Source: Rhizohabitans arisaemae (GTDB lineage Bacteria > Actinomycetota > Actinomycetes > Streptosporangiales > Streptosporangiaceae). From it: a stretch of 64,000 bases of DNA. Position 1 is the first letter of the stretch; each line of letters opens with the position of its first letter. The stretch is from positions 372,001 through 436,000 of the forward strand of contig NZ_BLRH01000034.1 of assembly GCF_025996515.1 (NCBI RefSeq), read 5' to 3'. The notes below the pieces were generated by a model. That model worked only from the letters and a program-made list of their open reading frames with translations, was not told the DNA's origin and did not search any database. Of the stretch, positions 1 through 9,733 are shown piece after piece. Made by a program: the position numbers and the translations under genes.

Positions 1-1856
1 CACTGGCCGGCGAGGAAGGCGTCGTTGCCCAGCAGGAACAGCGCTTCGATCGCCGAGGTGACGGCTCCGCCGTCGCGGCCGTGGCCGACCACGCGCCACA
101 ACCCCTCGCGGCACCGTCCCAGCCGGTCGACGTAGGAGGCGGCGACGCCGACGCGGGAGATGCGCTCGGGGATGAGCTCCTGGTTCAGGTCCGCGATGAC
201 CGTGTCCAGCCGGTCGAGCACCGGCGGCGCCAGGCGGGCCGGATCGGAGAACGTCTTGCCGAGGATGTCCAGCAGCTCGGGAGGCGCCGGCCTGAGGCGC
301 CCCATCGCCGCGTGGAAGGGTTCCCACAACTCGGCGCGTCCGCCGTAGAAGCACACCATGAGCAGCGTGTACAGGCTCTGGATCAGCGGCTTGCTCCGGA
401 CGTCGCCGGGGTCGGCCTGCATCTCCATCGCACCGACCAGCAGGCGGTGGGCGCTGTCCACATCACCGTCTCCGTTGAGCAGGTGGTAGGCGTCGGCGAC
501 CGCGGTGAGCAGCGACTCGCCTCGCCGGTCGGTGCGGCGGGCCTGCTCCAGCAGGCGCGGCGCGGCGCGTAGGTCACCGTTGGCGATCGCGCCGATGTAG
601 GCGGCTTCGCTCAGCCGTCCGGCCCGGCCGGGGCCGGCCGGGCTCAACTCGGCCGCGCGTAGGAGCAGCGTGACGGCCCGGACGCCGTCGCCACGGCACA
701 GGTTGGCGTACGCCACGGCCTGCAGCAGTGCGGCGACCTCCTCATCGGGTCCGACGGCCGCTTCGGCCAGGTGCCAGGCCCGCCGTTCCCGTTGGTCGGC
801 GAGGCGCTCGGCGAGGAGCCGGTGCGCCCGGCGGCGCTGCTCACCCGTGGACGACTCCACCACCGCCGAGCCGATCAGCGGATGGCGGAAAAGCAGCCTC
901 CCGCCTTGCTCGAATCGGACCAGCCGCGCCCGTTCCGCGGGGGCCAGCACGTCTCCCGCGTCCGGGACGTCCAGGACTCCGGTCCCGTCCAGGACGGCGA
1001 GCAGCAGCAGGTCGTACGTCGCAGCCGGCAGATCTCTGATCCGTGCGGCGAACACCGCCTGCAGGCGCCTGCCGAGCGGCAGAACCGGGGGCAGCGCGCC
1101 GCTTGAGAGCCGTTGGAGGTCGCCGAGCGCCACCGGCAACTCCAGCAAGGCCAGCGGGTTTCCCTGAGCATCGGCCAGGAGCCGCTGCCGGGTCCGGGGG
1201 GCCAGCGCCGGGAAACGGGCTTTCAGCAGCGCCGCGGCGTCCCGCTCGTCCAGCGGCTGCACCTCGTAGCCGGGCAATCCGCCGTGTTCGAAGAAGCCCT
1301 CCTCGCCCGAGCGGGACGCCGCGAGCAGTCCGACTGCACTGCCGGTGAGTCGGCGTGCCACAAAGCCCAGAACGACGGCGCTGGCCCGGTCCAGCCACGC
1401 GATGTCGTCGACGACGACCAGGAGCGGACGGGCGGCGGCGGCCTGGCGTAGGAGGACAAGAGCCGCGTTGGCCACCAGGAGCTGCCCTGGCGGCGCTCCT
1501 TCACCCAGCCCCAAGGCGACGCTCAGCGCCCGCTCGTGTACCGGGGTCAAGGTCGGCAGGTCCGCAAGCAGCGGGTGCAGGACATGGTGGAGGCCGGCGA
1601 AGCTCACCTCGGCCTCGAACTGCGAGCCGGAGGCACGCAACACCCGGTGGCCGGCCGCCAGCCCCCGCGCCGCGGCGACCTCCAGCAGCACAGACTTGCC
1701 GACCCCGGCCTCGCCCAGCAGGATGAACGCGCCGCCCTGGACTGCGGCCCGGTCGACGAAGTCGCCGATCCGGGCGATGTCCCGTTCGCGGCCGATCAGC
1801 GATTCCGCCGGATCGTTGATCGGCGAACCATGACCGAAGGGTGGTTTCCCTCCCAT
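1..1856 (-). CDS. LAL-type AAA ATPase transcriptional regulator (LuxR family), 3' end outside window
   Basis: Uninterrupted reading frame of 618 codons from ATG 1856 that runs off the left edge, so the C-terminal part, where this family carries its LuxR helix-turn-helix, is not visible. Near the N-terminus there is a Walker A P-loop, GEAGVGKS (about residues 48-55), and a Walker B stretch LLVVVDD (about 145-151) followed by WLD, the usual DDxxWLD form of STAND-type LAL regulators. The rest is helical, TPR-like sequence. Family members are about 900-1000 residues, so roughly two thirds is present. It is expected to be a cytoplasmic nucleotide-dependent activator; its target is unknown. It is transcribed in the same direction as the catabolic operon at 2-6 kb but is separated from it by a 200-base gap holding a gene remnant. 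Identification of the family is firm; regulation of the neighbours is only a possibility. Confidence 0.85.
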   Translation of the reverse strand, partial: MGGKPPFGHGSPINDPAESLIGRERDIARIGDFVDRAAVQGGAFILLGEAGVGKSVLLEVAAARGLAAGHRVLRASGSQFEAEVSFAGLHHVLHPLLADLPTLTPVHERALSVALGLGEGAPPGQLLVANAALVLLRQAAAARPLLVVVDDIAWLDRASAVVLGFVARRLTGSAVGLLAASRSGEEGFFEHGGLPGYEVQPLDERDAAALLKARFPALAPRTRQRLLADAQGNPLALLELPVALGDLQRLSSGALPPVLPLGRRLQAVFAARIRDLPAATYDLLLLAVLDGTGVLDVPDAGDVLAPAERARLVRFEQGGRLLFRHPLIGSAVVESSTGEQRRRAHRLLAERLADQRERRAWHLAEAAVGPDEEVAALLQAVAYANLCRGDGVRAVTLLLRAAELSPAGPGRAGRLSEAAYIGAIANGDLRAAPRLLEQARRTDRRGESLLTAVADAYHLLNGDGDVDSAHRLLVGAMEMQADPGDVRSKPLIQSLYTLLMVCFYGGRAELWEPFHAAMGRLRPAPPELLDILGKTFSDPARLAPPVLDRLDTVIADLNQELIPERISRVGVAASYVDRLGRCREGLWRVVGHGRDGGAVTSAIEALFLLGNDAFLAGQ

Positions 1857-1899
1857 AATCGAACCCACGGGTTTGACCTTACGCGCGGGCGGCTGTCAG

Positions 1900-2070
1900 G
1901 GCGAGATGCCCTCCTCCGAGCCGGCACTCCATGCGCGGTTGACGCGGTCCGTGCCTGGGCAGCGGCACATGGCCCGGATGAGGCGGCTGGTCGCCTTCGC
2001 CGCCCGGCGCATCGACCCTCCGGGCGACGCCGAGAACATCGTGCAAGAGGTGTTCCTGTTCTGTCAGGAC
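1900..2070 (+). pseudogene. ECF sigma factor region 2 fragment
   Basis: On the plus strand, in the gap between the LAL regulator and the hydratase, a frame encodes RRLVAFAARRIDPPGDAEN followed by IVQEVFLF. This is the pattern of sigma-70 region 2 in ECF factors (LxxxARRxxxDPxDAEDxVQExFL). It has no credible N-terminus and runs into the antisense 3' end of the hydratase gene, so only about 40 codons of a sigma gene survive. It is read as a relic rather than a gene. The match is by eye to the family motif only. Confidence 0.4.
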
Positions 2071-2864
2071 GGGTCTTTCTCAGCCAGCACCGCCGTCACC
2101 CCTCCGATCCCGGGGAAGTCCGCCGTGATGCTGTCGCCCGGCGCGATCGTGATGGCCCTGGTGATGGAGCCGGACAGCACGACCTGACCTGGCTCCAGCG
2201 ACACCCCCAGCGCACCGATGGCGTTTGCCAGCCAGGCCAGAGCGTTGAACGGTGTACCGAGGACTGCCGTTCCTGTGCCGGTTTCGGTGACCACGCCGTT
2301 CCTGATCAGCGCGCAGTTCGCGGATCGCAGGTCGACGTCTGCCGGATCGATCGGCGTGCTTCCGAGGATCGCCGCCCCAGACGATGCGTTGTCGGCAATC
2401 GTGTCGACGATCGAGATCTTCCAGTCCTGAATCCGGGAGTCGACGATTTCAAGTGCCGGCAGCAGGTATTGCACCGACCTGCCGGCGTCGTCGACAGTCA
2501 CGCCGGGTCCCCGGAGAGGGGCGCCTAGGACGAAGGCGATCTCCGGCTCGATCCGAGGCTGGATGAACCCGCGAGCGGGGATCGGTCGGTGCTCCGGGTG
2601 GAACATGCTTGTGGTCAGATGGCCGTAGTCCGGCTCGTGGACGCCCATCTGCCGCTGGATCGCGGCCGAGACGAGGCCGATCTTGTGGCCGCGGACCTGG
2701 TCTCCGGCATCGGTCCAGGACCGCACCTGCTCCTGCTGGATCCGGTAGGCGTCGGAGATGGTCGCGCCGGGGTAGGTGGTGCTCAAGGGAGGAATCGGTG
2801 TGCCCGACCGGTAGACGTCGAGCAGCGCGGCGGCCGCCTCTCGGACCTCAGAAGGCCTCATCAC
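2064..2864 (-). CDS. mhpD: 2-oxopent-4-enoate (2-hydroxypenta-2,4-dienoate) hydratase
   Basis: A 266-residue protein of the fumarylacetoacetate-hydrolase-fold hydratase/decarboxylase family, the normal length for MhpD/XylJ. It contains the family stretch MGVHEPDYGHLT, the acidic metal-binding region QPRIEPEIAFVL and VDSRIQDWK, the last being typical of hydratases rather than 4-oxalocrotonate decarboxylases. The reaction is addition of water to 2-hydroxypenta-2,4-dienoate to give 4-hydroxy-2-oxovalerate, the substrate of the aldolase encoded just upstream. The GTG at 2864 directly follows the aldolase stop codon, and an ATG at 2861 is an alternative start; GGGAAG lies 7 bases before the GTG. 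It is the last gene of a tightly coupled minus-strand operon. Confidence 0.9.
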   Translation of the reverse strand: MMRPSEVREAAAALLDVYRSGTPIPPLSTTYPGATISDAYRIQQEQVRSWTDAGDQVRGHKIGLVSAAIQRQMGVHEPDYGHLTTSMFHPEHRPIPARGFIQPRIEPEIAFVLGAPLRGPGVTVDDAGRSVQYLLPALEIVDSRIQDWKISIVDTIADNASSGAAILGSTPIDPADVDLRSANCALIRNGVVTETGTGTAVLGTPFNALAWLANAIGALGVSLEPGQVVLSGSITRAITIAPGDSITADFPGIGGVTAVLAEKDPS

Positions 2865-3869
2865 CTACGCGCTTCCCGCCCTGCTCGAAAGCTCCGCCGC
2901 CACATCGATGATCATGTCCTCCTGGCCTCCGATGACCTCGCGTCGGCCCAGCTCCAGGAGGAGCTCGCGCACGGGTACGCCGTACTTGTCCGCGGCGCGC
3001 TTCGCCGGATGGAAGAAGGTGGAGTAGAGACCCGCGTAGCCGAGCAGGAGCGCGGTCTCGTCGACGATCTGCGGTTCGGTCATCAACGGCGCGATGAGGT
3101 GTTCGGCAACCTCGACAAGTGCGAAGACGTCGACTCCCGGGCGGTGACCGGCACGCTCCAGCGCCGCCGCGAGAGCCTCCGTCTGGGCGTTGCCGGCGCT
3201 GGCTCCCAGACCTCGGAGCGACCCGTCGATGTAGGTCGCGCCGTTCTCGACCGCGGCGAGCGCGTTGCCGATGCCCACGCCCAGGTTGTTGTGGGCATGG
3301 AACCCGATGTCCGCGTGGACCGCGTCGCGCAGCGCGGCGACACGGGCTCCGGCGGAACCGGGCACGAGCGCCCCGGCGGAGTCGACCACGTAGATCACCT
3401 GTGCGCCGTAGGAGTCCAGTTTGGCAGCCTGCTCGGCGAGTGCCGCGGGTTCGAGCTTGTGGCTCATCATCAGGAAGCCCATGACGCGCATGCCGCGGTC
3501 GCGGGCATGGCGGATCGGCTGCTCGGCGCAGTCGGCCTCGGTGCAGTGCGTGGCGACACGTACCGTGGTCGCCCCGGCGTCGCGGACGGCGTCCAAGGCT
3601 GCGAGCGTCGAGATCCCCGGCACGTACAGCACGGCGATGTCCGCTCTGTCCACTGCGGCGACGGCGGCCTGCACGTACTCGACGTCCGTCGCGGCGGCGA
3701 ACCCGTACTGGATCGAGGAGGCGCCGATGCCGATGCCGTGGGCGACCTCGATGACCCGGATACCCGCCCGGTCAAGGCCTCCGGCCACCGCGCCGACCTG
3801 TTCCGGTGTGAACTGGTGCGAGACACTGCTCATGCCGTCACGCAGGCTCGTGTCCACGAGAGTGATCAT
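2865..3869 (-). CDS. mhpE: 4-hydroxy-2-oxovalerate aldolase
   Basis: A 334-residue class II aldolase of the DmpG/BphI/MhpE family. It begins [12 protein letters not shown], giving the metal- and substrate-binding RDG motif near residue 11, and carries GFHAHNNLG, the histidine metal-ligand motif, in the middle of the barrel. It cleaves 4-hydroxy-2-oxovalerate to pyruvate and acetaldehyde; in this family acetaldehyde is channelled to the partner dehydrogenase. Its ATG overlaps the stop of the dehydrogenase gene by 4 bases (3866-3869), which supports this start and a coupled complex. A longer in-frame extension upstream lies antisense to the dehydrogenase and is not coding. Function is assigned with high confidence from motifs and neighbours. 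Confidence 0.93.
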   Translation of the reverse strand: MITLVDTSLRDGMSSVSHQFTPEQVGAVAGGLDRAGIRVIEVAHGIGIGASSIQYGFAAATDVEYVQAAVAAVDRADIAVLYVPGISTLAALDAVRDAGATTVRVATHCTEADCAEQPIRHARDRGMRVMGFLMMSHKLEPAALAEQAAKLDSYGAQVIYVVDSAGALVPGSAGARVAALRDAVHADIGFHAHNNLGVGIGNALAAVENGATYIDGSLRGLGASAGNAQTEALAAALERAGHRPGVDVFALVEVAEHLIAPLMTEPQIVDETALLLGYAGLYSTFFHPAKRAADKYGVPVRELLLELGRREVIGGQEDMIIDVAAELSSRAGSA

Positions 3870-4741
3870 CGGGTGGCTCCAAAGGTCTTCTCCGCGATCC
3901 GTTCGGCGACGGCGGTTGCGGCGGCGGTGATGATGTCGAGATTGCCCGCGTACGCGGGCAGGAAATCGCCGGCGCCCTCCACCTGCACCATGACGGTGAC
4001 CAGGTCGCCGTCGACCTCCATGAATCGCAGCCGGTAACCCGGCACGTACCGTTGGACTTTGGCGACGATGTCCCGTACGGCGTGCTCGATTCGGTCGGCG
4101 TCGTTCCGGCGAACCCTCGCGTACACGGTGTCGCGCATGACCATGGGCGGATCGGCCGGATTGATCAGTGAGAACGCTTTGGCCTCGTCTACTCCGGCGA
4201 CGGCGGTCAGGGCCTGTCCGGTCTTCTCGCTGAACTCGCTGAGGTTCCACCGGGTGCCCGGACCTGCGCCGGCGCTCGCGATGGTGGCGACGATCTCGCC
4301 GTAGGAGACGTCGGCGACCTGGTCGATCGCGTACAGGAGGGGGATGGTGGCTTGTCCCGCGCAGCTGACCATGTTGAGGTTCGGTGCCTGCAGGTGATCG
4401 TCGAGGTTGACTGCGGGTACGACCCAGCGGCCGACCGACGCGGGTGTCAGGTCGATCGCGGTGATCCCCGCGGCCGCGTAGCGTGGCGCGGCCGCGGCGT
4501 GCACCTTCGCCGAGGTCGCCTCGAATACCAGCGGGGGTCGGTCCGATCGGCTGAGCAGCCAGTCGACGCCCTCCGCGGACACTTCGACGCCGAGGTCCTT
4601 CGCCCGCCGCAGGCCCTCGCTGCCGGGGTCGATTCCGATCATGAAACGCGGATCGATGAGTCCGGATCGGTGTAACTTGTAGAGCAAATCCGTTCCGATG
4701 TTGCCTGAACCGACGATCGCCGCCGGGACTTTTACGGGCAT
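3866..4741 (-). CDS. mhpF: Acetaldehyde dehydrogenase (acylating)
   Basis: A 291-residue protein of the MhpF/DmpF/BphJ family. The N-terminus has the Rossmann nucleotide-binding motif GSGNIG (residues 11-16), and the catalytic cysteine lies in [10 protein letters not shown] (Cys127). It oxidises acetaldehyde to acetyl-CoA with NAD+ and CoA, and in known systems forms a channelling complex with the aldolase encoded by the overlapping next gene. Its length is slightly under the usual 300-320, but the dimerisation and catalytic sections are complete. A 76-base gap separates it from the RidA gene upstream, so a separate promoter is possible but none is obvious. Confidence 0.93.
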   Translation of the reverse strand: MPVKVPAAIVGSGNIGTDLLYKLHRSGLIDPRFMIGIDPGSEGLRRAKDLGVEVSAEGVDWLLSRSDRPPLVFEATSAKVHAAAAPRYAAAGITAIDLTPASVGRWVVPAVNLDDHLQAPNLNMVSCAGQATIPLLYAIDQVADVSYGEIVATIASAGAGPGTRWNLSEFSEKTGQALTAVAGVDEAKAFSLINPADPPMVMRDTVYARVRRNDADRIEHAVRDIVAKVQRYVPGYRLRFMEVDGDLVTVMVQVEGAGDFLPAYAGNLDIITAAATAVAERIAEKTFGATR

Positions 4742-4817
4742 GCGTGCGCGCTCCTTGTGACTGAAAGGTGTTGCCGTCCCCGCGGGCCGGCGGCCGGGGG
4801 TCCAGGGATTCGCGGGC

Positions 4818-5294
4818 TCAGCCGCGTGCCGACCGGTGAATCTCGACCAGAAGTTCCAGTTCGACGGGTGAGCTCAGCGGCAGCGCCGACACCCCGACCG
4901 CCGAGCGGGCATGCCGTCCGGCGTCGCCGAAGAGCTCACAGAGCAGGTCCGACGCCCCATCGCCGACCTGTGGGAGCCGGGTGAAATCGGCTGTCGACGC
5001 GACGAACACCAGGGCCTTGACCACGCGGGCCACCGCCGCCAGATCGCCGATCTCCGCCTTCAGCGCCGCCAGGGCGTTCAGCGCGCACTGGCGCGCGCAC
5101 TCGTAGGCGAGTTCCACGCCGACCGTGTCACCGAGCCGGCCGGCCGCGATCAGCCGCCCCTCCCGCAGCGGCACCTGGCCCGAGACGTGGACGTGGTCAC
5201 CGCTGCGTACGGCGGGCACGTAGGTCGCGACCGGGGGGACGACCTCCGGCAACGTCAGCCCAAGCTCCTCGAGGCGCCGTTCGGGATCTGACAT
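4818..5294 (-). CDS. RidA (YjgF/UK114) family protein, possibly 2-aminomuconate deaminase-like
   Basis: A 158-residue RidA-fold protein. It shows the family core [12 protein letters not shown] (strand and turn near the N-terminus), a central [18 protein letters not shown] helix and the C-terminal [17 protein letters not shown] section. RidA proteins hydrolyse enamine/imine intermediates; some members are 2-aminomuconate deaminases in nitroaromatic or 3-hydroxyanthranilate meta-cleavage pathways. Since the three lower meta-pathway genes follow in the same direction, a deaminase role feeding that route is a reasonable inference, not a demonstration. ATG 5294 was chosen because homologous sequence begins there; it sits 29 bases after the stop of the racemase-family gene. 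Confidence 0.8.
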   Translation of the reverse strand: MSDPERRLEELGLTLPEVVPPVATYVPAVRSGDHVHVSGQVPLREGRLIAAGRLGDTVGVELAYECARQCALNALAALKAEIGDLAAVARVVKALVFVASTADFTRLPQVGDGASDLLCELFGDAGRHARSAVGVSALPLSSPVELELLVEIHRSARG

Positions 5295-5323
5295 CGTCCG
5301 CTCCGTTCCGCGGGGTCTCGGGC

Positions 5324-6046
5324 TCATCGGGGGCCGCCGCGCCAATCAGGCATCGCCCGCTCGCCGACGGCGACGTCGTAGGCCGCGCGGGCCAGCAGAC
5401 GGGTCGAATCCAACGTCGGCAGGCAGGAGACATCGGGCGTGATCAGCAACGGGATCTCGGTGCAGACGAGCGCGACCGCGTCACAGCCCCGGTCGGCCAG
5501 CCGTTCGATGACGCGCAGATACTCCTGGCGTGAGGGATCGCTGATCACTCCGTTCACCAGTTCCTTGAAAATGACCTCGTTGACGAGGTCGCGGTCGTCG
5601 GCGTCCGGCAGTTCCGCGGCGATCCCGCGGGCGGCCAGCGCCCGCGGATACAGCGGGCCGTCCATGGTGTACCTGGTGCCCAGCACGCCGACGCGGGTGC
5701 GCCCTTCGGCCGCGGCCTGGTCCGCGACGACCTCGGCGATGTGGAGACCCGGCAGTGGGAGGTCCGGGCCCGGCACCTCCAGAGCCATGTGCGCGGTGTT
5801 GTCCGGGCAGGCGAAGAAGTCGGCGCCGGCCCGGGCGAGCCGCTGCGCGCTGGTCGCCAGGGTCGCCCGGACGGTCGCGTGATCGCCGCTCTCCCAGGCG
5901 GGCATGCTGTACCCGAAGGCGATGTAGTCCAGGGTGACGTCGGGATGCTCGTTGCGACCGGTCCGGCGGAATCCCTCCTCGCAGAAGGCGAGGAAGCAAA
6001 GGGCGGCTCCTCCCGTGCTGTGGGCGAGAACTCCAAGGTGTTTCAC
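5324..6046 (-). CDS. Aspartate/glutamate racemase family protein
   Basis: A 240-residue protein with the two catalytic cysteines of the Asp/Glu racemase superfamily: Cys80 in CPDNTAH and Cys195 in VCTEIP. The fold consists of two related halves, each giving one cysteine, and family members are amino-acid racemases, maleate isomerases or arylmalonate decarboxylases. The exact substrate cannot be read from the sequence. The start is GTG 6046, with GGAG upstream. It is the first gene of the operon that faces the LysR gene, so it is probably induced with the RidA and meta-pathway genes. A maleate-isomerase-like or nitrogen-substrate role would suit the neighbouring RidA gene, but that is inference. 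Confidence 0.8.
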   Translation of the reverse strand: MKHLGVLAHSTGGAALCFLAFCEEGFRRTGRNEHPDVTLDYIAFGYSMPAWESGDHATVRATLATSAQRLARAGADFFACPDNTAHMALEVPGPDLPLPGLHIAEVVADQAAAEGRTRVGVLGTRYTMDGPLYPRALAARGIAAELPDADDRDLVNEVIFKELVNGVISDPSRQEYLRVIERLADRGCDAVALVCTEIPLLITPDVSCLPTLDSTRLLARAAYDVAVGERAMPDWRGGPR

Positions 6047-6156
6047 GACGGCTCCGGCGTTTCAAGAAATCGGGACGCCTTCATTCTTCACCGGAGGACC
6101 CCAACTTCCTACGTGGAGGCATCGATCGATATATCATCCATGCCGTGGAGGTATGG
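6047..6156. promoter_or_regulatory. Divergent promoter region between catabolic operon and LysR gene
   Basis: The 110 bases between the two GTG/ATG starts are AT-richer than their surroundings and contain the palindrome ATCGATCGAT (6121-6130) followed by ATATATC. LysR proteins normally bind T-N11-A type sites in exactly this divergent position and control both directions. GGAGG at 6147-6151 is the ribosome-binding site for the LysR gene. Confidence 0.55.
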
Positions 6157-7089
6157 ATGGATCTGCGGTTGCTGGGGTACATGGTGGCGATCGCCGAAGA
6201 GGGGTCCATCAGCGGAGCCGCTCGCCGCCTACGGCTGACCCAGCCGACCCTGAGTCGGCAGCTGCGTGAACTGGAACGACGCTTGGGGGTCGAACTGTTC
6301 GCCCGCGCCGGCCGCGGCCTCCTTCCCACCGCGGCCGGCGAGGCGCTGCTCCGGCGGGCCGTGCGCATGCTGGCCGATGCCGAGGCCACTCTGAACGACG
6401 TGCGGCTGGCCGCCGAGGGCAAGACCGGTCGGGTGACGGTCGGGTTCGCCGGATCGGGCATCAACGGCGCGCTGGGAGACGCCCTCGGCCGGCTGCGAGC
6501 AGAACTCCCCGACGTCGAACTGTCCCTGGTGGAGCTGTTCGACGACGCCGAGATGTCGGCCGGCATCCTGGACGGAAGCCTCGATGTGGCGGTGCAGCGG
6601 CTACCGGTTCGCGACGTCCGTCTCGCCACACGAGTCTGGACGCGCGAGCCGTTGACCCTCTTCCTGCCGGCCGGGCACCCACTCGCCACGACCCGTGAGC
6701 CGGCACCGGTCTCCGTACTCGGTGAGATCCCCCTGGTGCTGTGGCCACGCGAATCCGCGCCCCACGCGCACGACGAGATCACCTCGTTGTGCCACCACGC
6801 CGGGATCGTGCCGCGCGTCGGCGCGCGGGGCCGGACCGTTCAGACGATCCTCGCGCTGGTCGCCGCCGGTTTCGGTGCGGCCGTGATGGCCGACTCCTAT
6901 CGAGTGCTGCACCGCGAGGGCGTGACGTCTCGACGGCTCGCGGGTACCGCCACCACCTTGCACCTGGTCTGGCGAGACGGGGACATGGGCCCGCTTCTCA
7001 CACGTTTCATGACCGCCCTGAACGCCGTGAAGGCTCGGCATCGCGCGATGAAAGACGTAAGACGCGCGCAGGACGCACCGGCCCTTTGA
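6157..7089 (+). CDS. LysR family transcriptional regulator
   Basis: A 310-residue LysR-type regulator. The N-terminus MDLRLLGYMVAIAEEGSISG, then AARRLRLTQPTLSRQLRELE, is the winged helix-turn-helix; the remainder is a two-lobed periplasmic-binding-like effector domain. ATG 6157 is preferred over the in-frame GTG 6145 because GGAGG ends 5 bases before it and LysR proteins start at MDLRxL. It is divergent from the racemase/RidA/meta-pathway operon, the classical arrangement for an activator that senses a pathway intermediate. The effector cannot be told from the sequence. Confidence 0.9.
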   Translation: MDLRLLGYMVAIAEEGSISGAARRLRLTQPTLSRQLRELERRLGVELFARAGRGLLPTAAGEALLRRAVRMLADAEATLNDVRLAAEGKTGRVTVGFAGSGINGALGDALGRLRAELPDVELSLVELFDDAEMSAGILDGSLDVAVQRLPVRDVRLATRVWTREPLTLFLPAGHPLATTREPAPVSVLGEIPLVLWPRESAPHAHDEITSLCHHAGIVPRVGARGRTVQTILALVAAGFGAAVMADSYRVLHREGVTSRRLAGTATTLHLVWRDGDMGPLLTRFMTALNAVKARHRAMKDVRRAQDAPAL

Positions 7090-7208
7090 TCAGGTGGTCC
7101 TGGGAGCGAACAGGACGCGGGGTCGACCGAGGTCACCTACAACCCCCAAGACCGCCGTCAACGCGACGAAGATCACCCTAGCGATCGACCGTCAGGCCCC
7201 TGGGTCGG

Positions 7209-8987
7209 TCAGGCCGTTTCGGCGCTGAGGGTCTGCGCCACGGGTCGGCGGGCCGCCAGGCGTGCGGGCAGGGCGGTGAGTGCCGCCGTCGCCAGGAGAG
7301 CCGCGAGTGCGGCGCCGAGCAGCCAGGAGGAGGGGGGCTCCGCCGGATTCCCGGTGGAGAAGAGCCAGAGCAGGCCGATGCCCAGCGGGACACCGATGAC
7401 GGCGCCGGGCAGGCTGGGCAGGAGCTGGGCGGTGGACAGGCCTGCGGTGATCTGCCCGGGGGTGGCGCCGAGCGTACGTGCGACGGCCATGTTCGCCCGG
7501 GCCTCCATGGCAGTGGTCCACGTGAGCGTGACGGTGTTCACGACGGCGAGGGTGATCAACAGGATGGTGACGGTGAGCGTCAGCCGGCGGTCGTGCTCGT
7601 CGCGCAGGTTGGGCAGGGCGGTGGAGCCATCCAGGCCGTAGCCCCTCTCCGGCTGGGCGTAGAGGGTCAGCAGGGCGACGAGCGCGATCACCGTGGTGGC
7701 GGTGGAGCACGCCTGCAGCACGGCGCGGCCCGGCCGGCGGGCGGTCAGCCGCAGCCCGAGCAGCAGCAGCGCGGACAGCGCGGTGAGCCAGGGCCGGTGA
7801 CGGGGCCGGTGCGCGGTGGAGGTCAGCGCCGTGACGGTCGCCGTACGCATGGCCCGTAGCGTGGGACGCAGCGTGGACAGCACCGCCACCGCCACGGCGA
7901 GGACGGTCGCCGTGGCAACGGTGGCGCCGCCGGGCCCGACCGCGTCGCCGATCCGGCTGGCGGTGGGGCTGGCGATGGCGGGCACGGTCAGGCGGGCGAT
8001 CACCAGCCCCAGCGCGTCGCCGGCCAGCGCCAGCGCCAGGTACTCGGTGAGCAGGACGGTGGCGATCAGGCCCGGGGTGGCGCCGACGGCCTTGAGCAGC
8101 CCGGCCCGGCGCGTCTGCTCGACGGCGCGTCCCGCGGCCAGCGCCGCCACTCCGGTGACGGCCAGGAAGCCGAGCAGCCAGCTACCGACGACCAGGATCG
8201 GCTCGCTGTTCCCGAGGATGACCGTGTCCTGTTCGGCCGTGAACTGCCAGGTACGGAAGGTCACCCTGAGAGAGGAGTCGCGGTGGGCGTCCAGGAAGGC
8301 CTCGGCCGCGGCGGGGTCGCGCAGCTTGAGGTCCAGGGCCGTGGTCACCGGGAGATCGCGGGACGACGCCAGTGTCCGGGCATCGGATCGGGTCATCCAG
8401 GCCAGGCCGGTGTAGTCGCCGGGACCACCGTACGGGCCGATCTGCGCCCCCCAGGGGTAGATGGAGGTGGCCGCGGTGACGGCGATCCCGACGACGGGGT
8501 ATGACCGGCCGGCGATGGTGACGTGGTCGCCGACGCCGACGCCCAGCGCGGTGGCGAAGCCGCGTTCAAGGACCGTGCCGCCGGAGCGTACCCAACGACC
8601 CGAGGTGACCAGCGGCCGGTTGACCGTTCCGGGCCTCTCGGCGAAGCCGTGCACCACCACGGGGGACGCGATGGAATCGCGCGTGGTGAGGTCGGCGTAG
8701 ACGATCCGGTAGGGGCCATGGTGGGCGACCACTTCGGAATCGTCCGCCAGCGAGGCCAGGGCCGAGGTCACGGCGGGGCCCGTGTCGCCGGACAGTGCCA
8801 CCATGTCCGGCCCGGCGGTGGCCGCGCGGGTCTGCTCGTACAGCGCGTCGCTCACGCCGCGCAGGGACAGGCCCAGGGCCAAGGTGGCGGTGGACACGGT
8901 CACCGCGAGCAGGAGCATCGCGGCCTGGACCTTGTGCCGCCGGACGTCGGCCAGCACCAGGCGGACGACGAGCACGATGGAGCCCAT
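7209..8987 (-). CDS. ABC transporter permease, FtsX/MacB family
   Basis: A 592-residue membrane protein with an N-terminal transmembrane helix ([16 protein letters not shown]), a long extracytoplasmic domain (about 60-250), a first set of three helices with FtsX-domain character (about 260-400) and a second set near the C-terminus (about 475-585). This is the duplicated FtsX layout of actinobacterial MacB-like exporters. It is encoded 5 bases after the ATPase gene and would form the membrane part of that exporter. Substrates of such pairs include peptides, antibiotics and envelope components; none can be assigned here. Confidence 0.88.
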   Translation of the reverse strand: MGSIVLVVRLVLADVRRHKVQAAMLLLAVTVSTATLALGLSLRGVSDALYEQTRAATAGPDMVALSGDTGPAVTSALASLADDSEVVAHHGPYRIVYADLTTRDSIASPVVVHGFAERPGTVNRPLVTSGRWVRSGGTVLERGFATALGVGVGDHVTIAGRSYPVVGIAVTAATSIYPWGAQIGPYGGPGDYTGLAWMTRSDARTLASSRDLPVTTALDLKLRDPAAAEAFLDAHRDSSLRVTFRTWQFTAEQDTVILGNSEPILVVGSWLLGFLAVTGVAALAAGRAVEQTRRAGLLKAVGATPGLIATVLLTEYLALALAGDALGLVIARLTVPAIASPTASRIGDAVGPGGATVATATVLAVAVAVLSTLRPTLRAMRTATVTALTSTAHRPRHRPWLTALSALLLLGLRLTARRPGRAVLQACSTATTVIALVALLTLYAQPERGYGLDGSTALPNLRDEHDRRLTLTVTILLITLAVVNTVTLTWTTAMEARANMAVARTLGATPGQITAGLSTAQLLPSLPGAVIGVPLGIGLLWLFSTGNPAEPPSSWLLGAALAALLATAALTALPARLAARRPVAQTLSAETA

Positions 8988-8992
8988 GACGT

Positions 8993-9733
8993 TCAGCCCC
9001 CCAGCCCGATCAGCCCGCCGAGCCCGCGCGTGGGGGAGCCGGCCAGCCGCGTGTCGTCGACGAACATCCCGTCGCGCATCGAGACCAGCCGATCCGCGGT
9101 GGCCGCCACCCGCTCGTCATGCGTGACGATCACGAGGGTCTGCCCCGCGGAACGCAGGTCCTCGAAGATCCTCAGCACATCGAGCGTGGCCGCGGTGTCG
9201 AGGTTGCCGGTCGGCTCGTCGGCCAGGACGACCAGCGGGTCGTTGGCCAGCGCGCGGGCGACGGCGACCCGCTGGCGCTGCCCGCCCGACAGCTGCGAGG
9301 GCAGATGCCGGGCACGGTCGGCGAGCCCGACCCGTTCCAGCAGCAGGCTCGCGCGCCGCCTGGCCTGGCGGCGCGAACGCCCGGCGAGCAGCGCGGGCAG
9401 CTCCACGTTGTCGGCCGCCGACAACTCCTCCACCAGGTGGAAGGCCTGGAAGATGAACCCCACCGACCGGCGCCGCATGCGCGCAAGAGCTCGCTCGCTC
9501 AGCGTGTCGATGCGCCGCCCGGCCACCCACACCTCTCCATCGGTGGGCCGCTCCAGGCCGCCCAGCAGGTGCAGCAGGGTCGATTTCCCGCAGCCGCTGG
9601 GCCCCATGACGGCCAGCGTCTGCCCCTGCGGCACCTCCAGGTCGACCTCGTCCACCGCGCGGACCCGGCTCTGCCCCTGACCGTGCGTCTTCACCAGGCC
9701 GTAGGCCCGGACCACGGCGCTTGACACGTTCAT
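8993..9733 (-). CDS. ABC transporter ATP-binding protein (MacB/LolD type)
   Basis: A 246-residue ATPase with every expected motif: Walker [10 protein letters not shown] (44-52), the signature [10 protein letters not shown], Walker [13 protein letters not shown] and the switch His in VIVTHDE. It powers the FtsX-type permease encoded downstream. Its start overlaps the stop of the PadR gene by 4 bases, so regulator, ATPase and permease form one operon. About 20 extra residues at the C-terminus, rich in glycine, are outside the core domain. Confidence 0.93.
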   Translation of the reverse strand: MNVSSAVVRAYGLVKTHGQGQSRVRAVDEVDLEVPQGQTLAVMGPSGCGKSTLLHLLGGLERPTDGEVWVAGRRIDTLSERALARMRRRSVGFIFQAFHLVEELSAADNVELPALLAGRSRRQARRRASLLLERVGLADRARHLPSQLSGGQRQRVAVARALANDPLVVLADEPTGNLDTAATLDVLRIFEDLRSAGQTLVIVTHDERVAATADRLVSMRDGMFVDDTRLAGSPTRGLGGLIGLGG

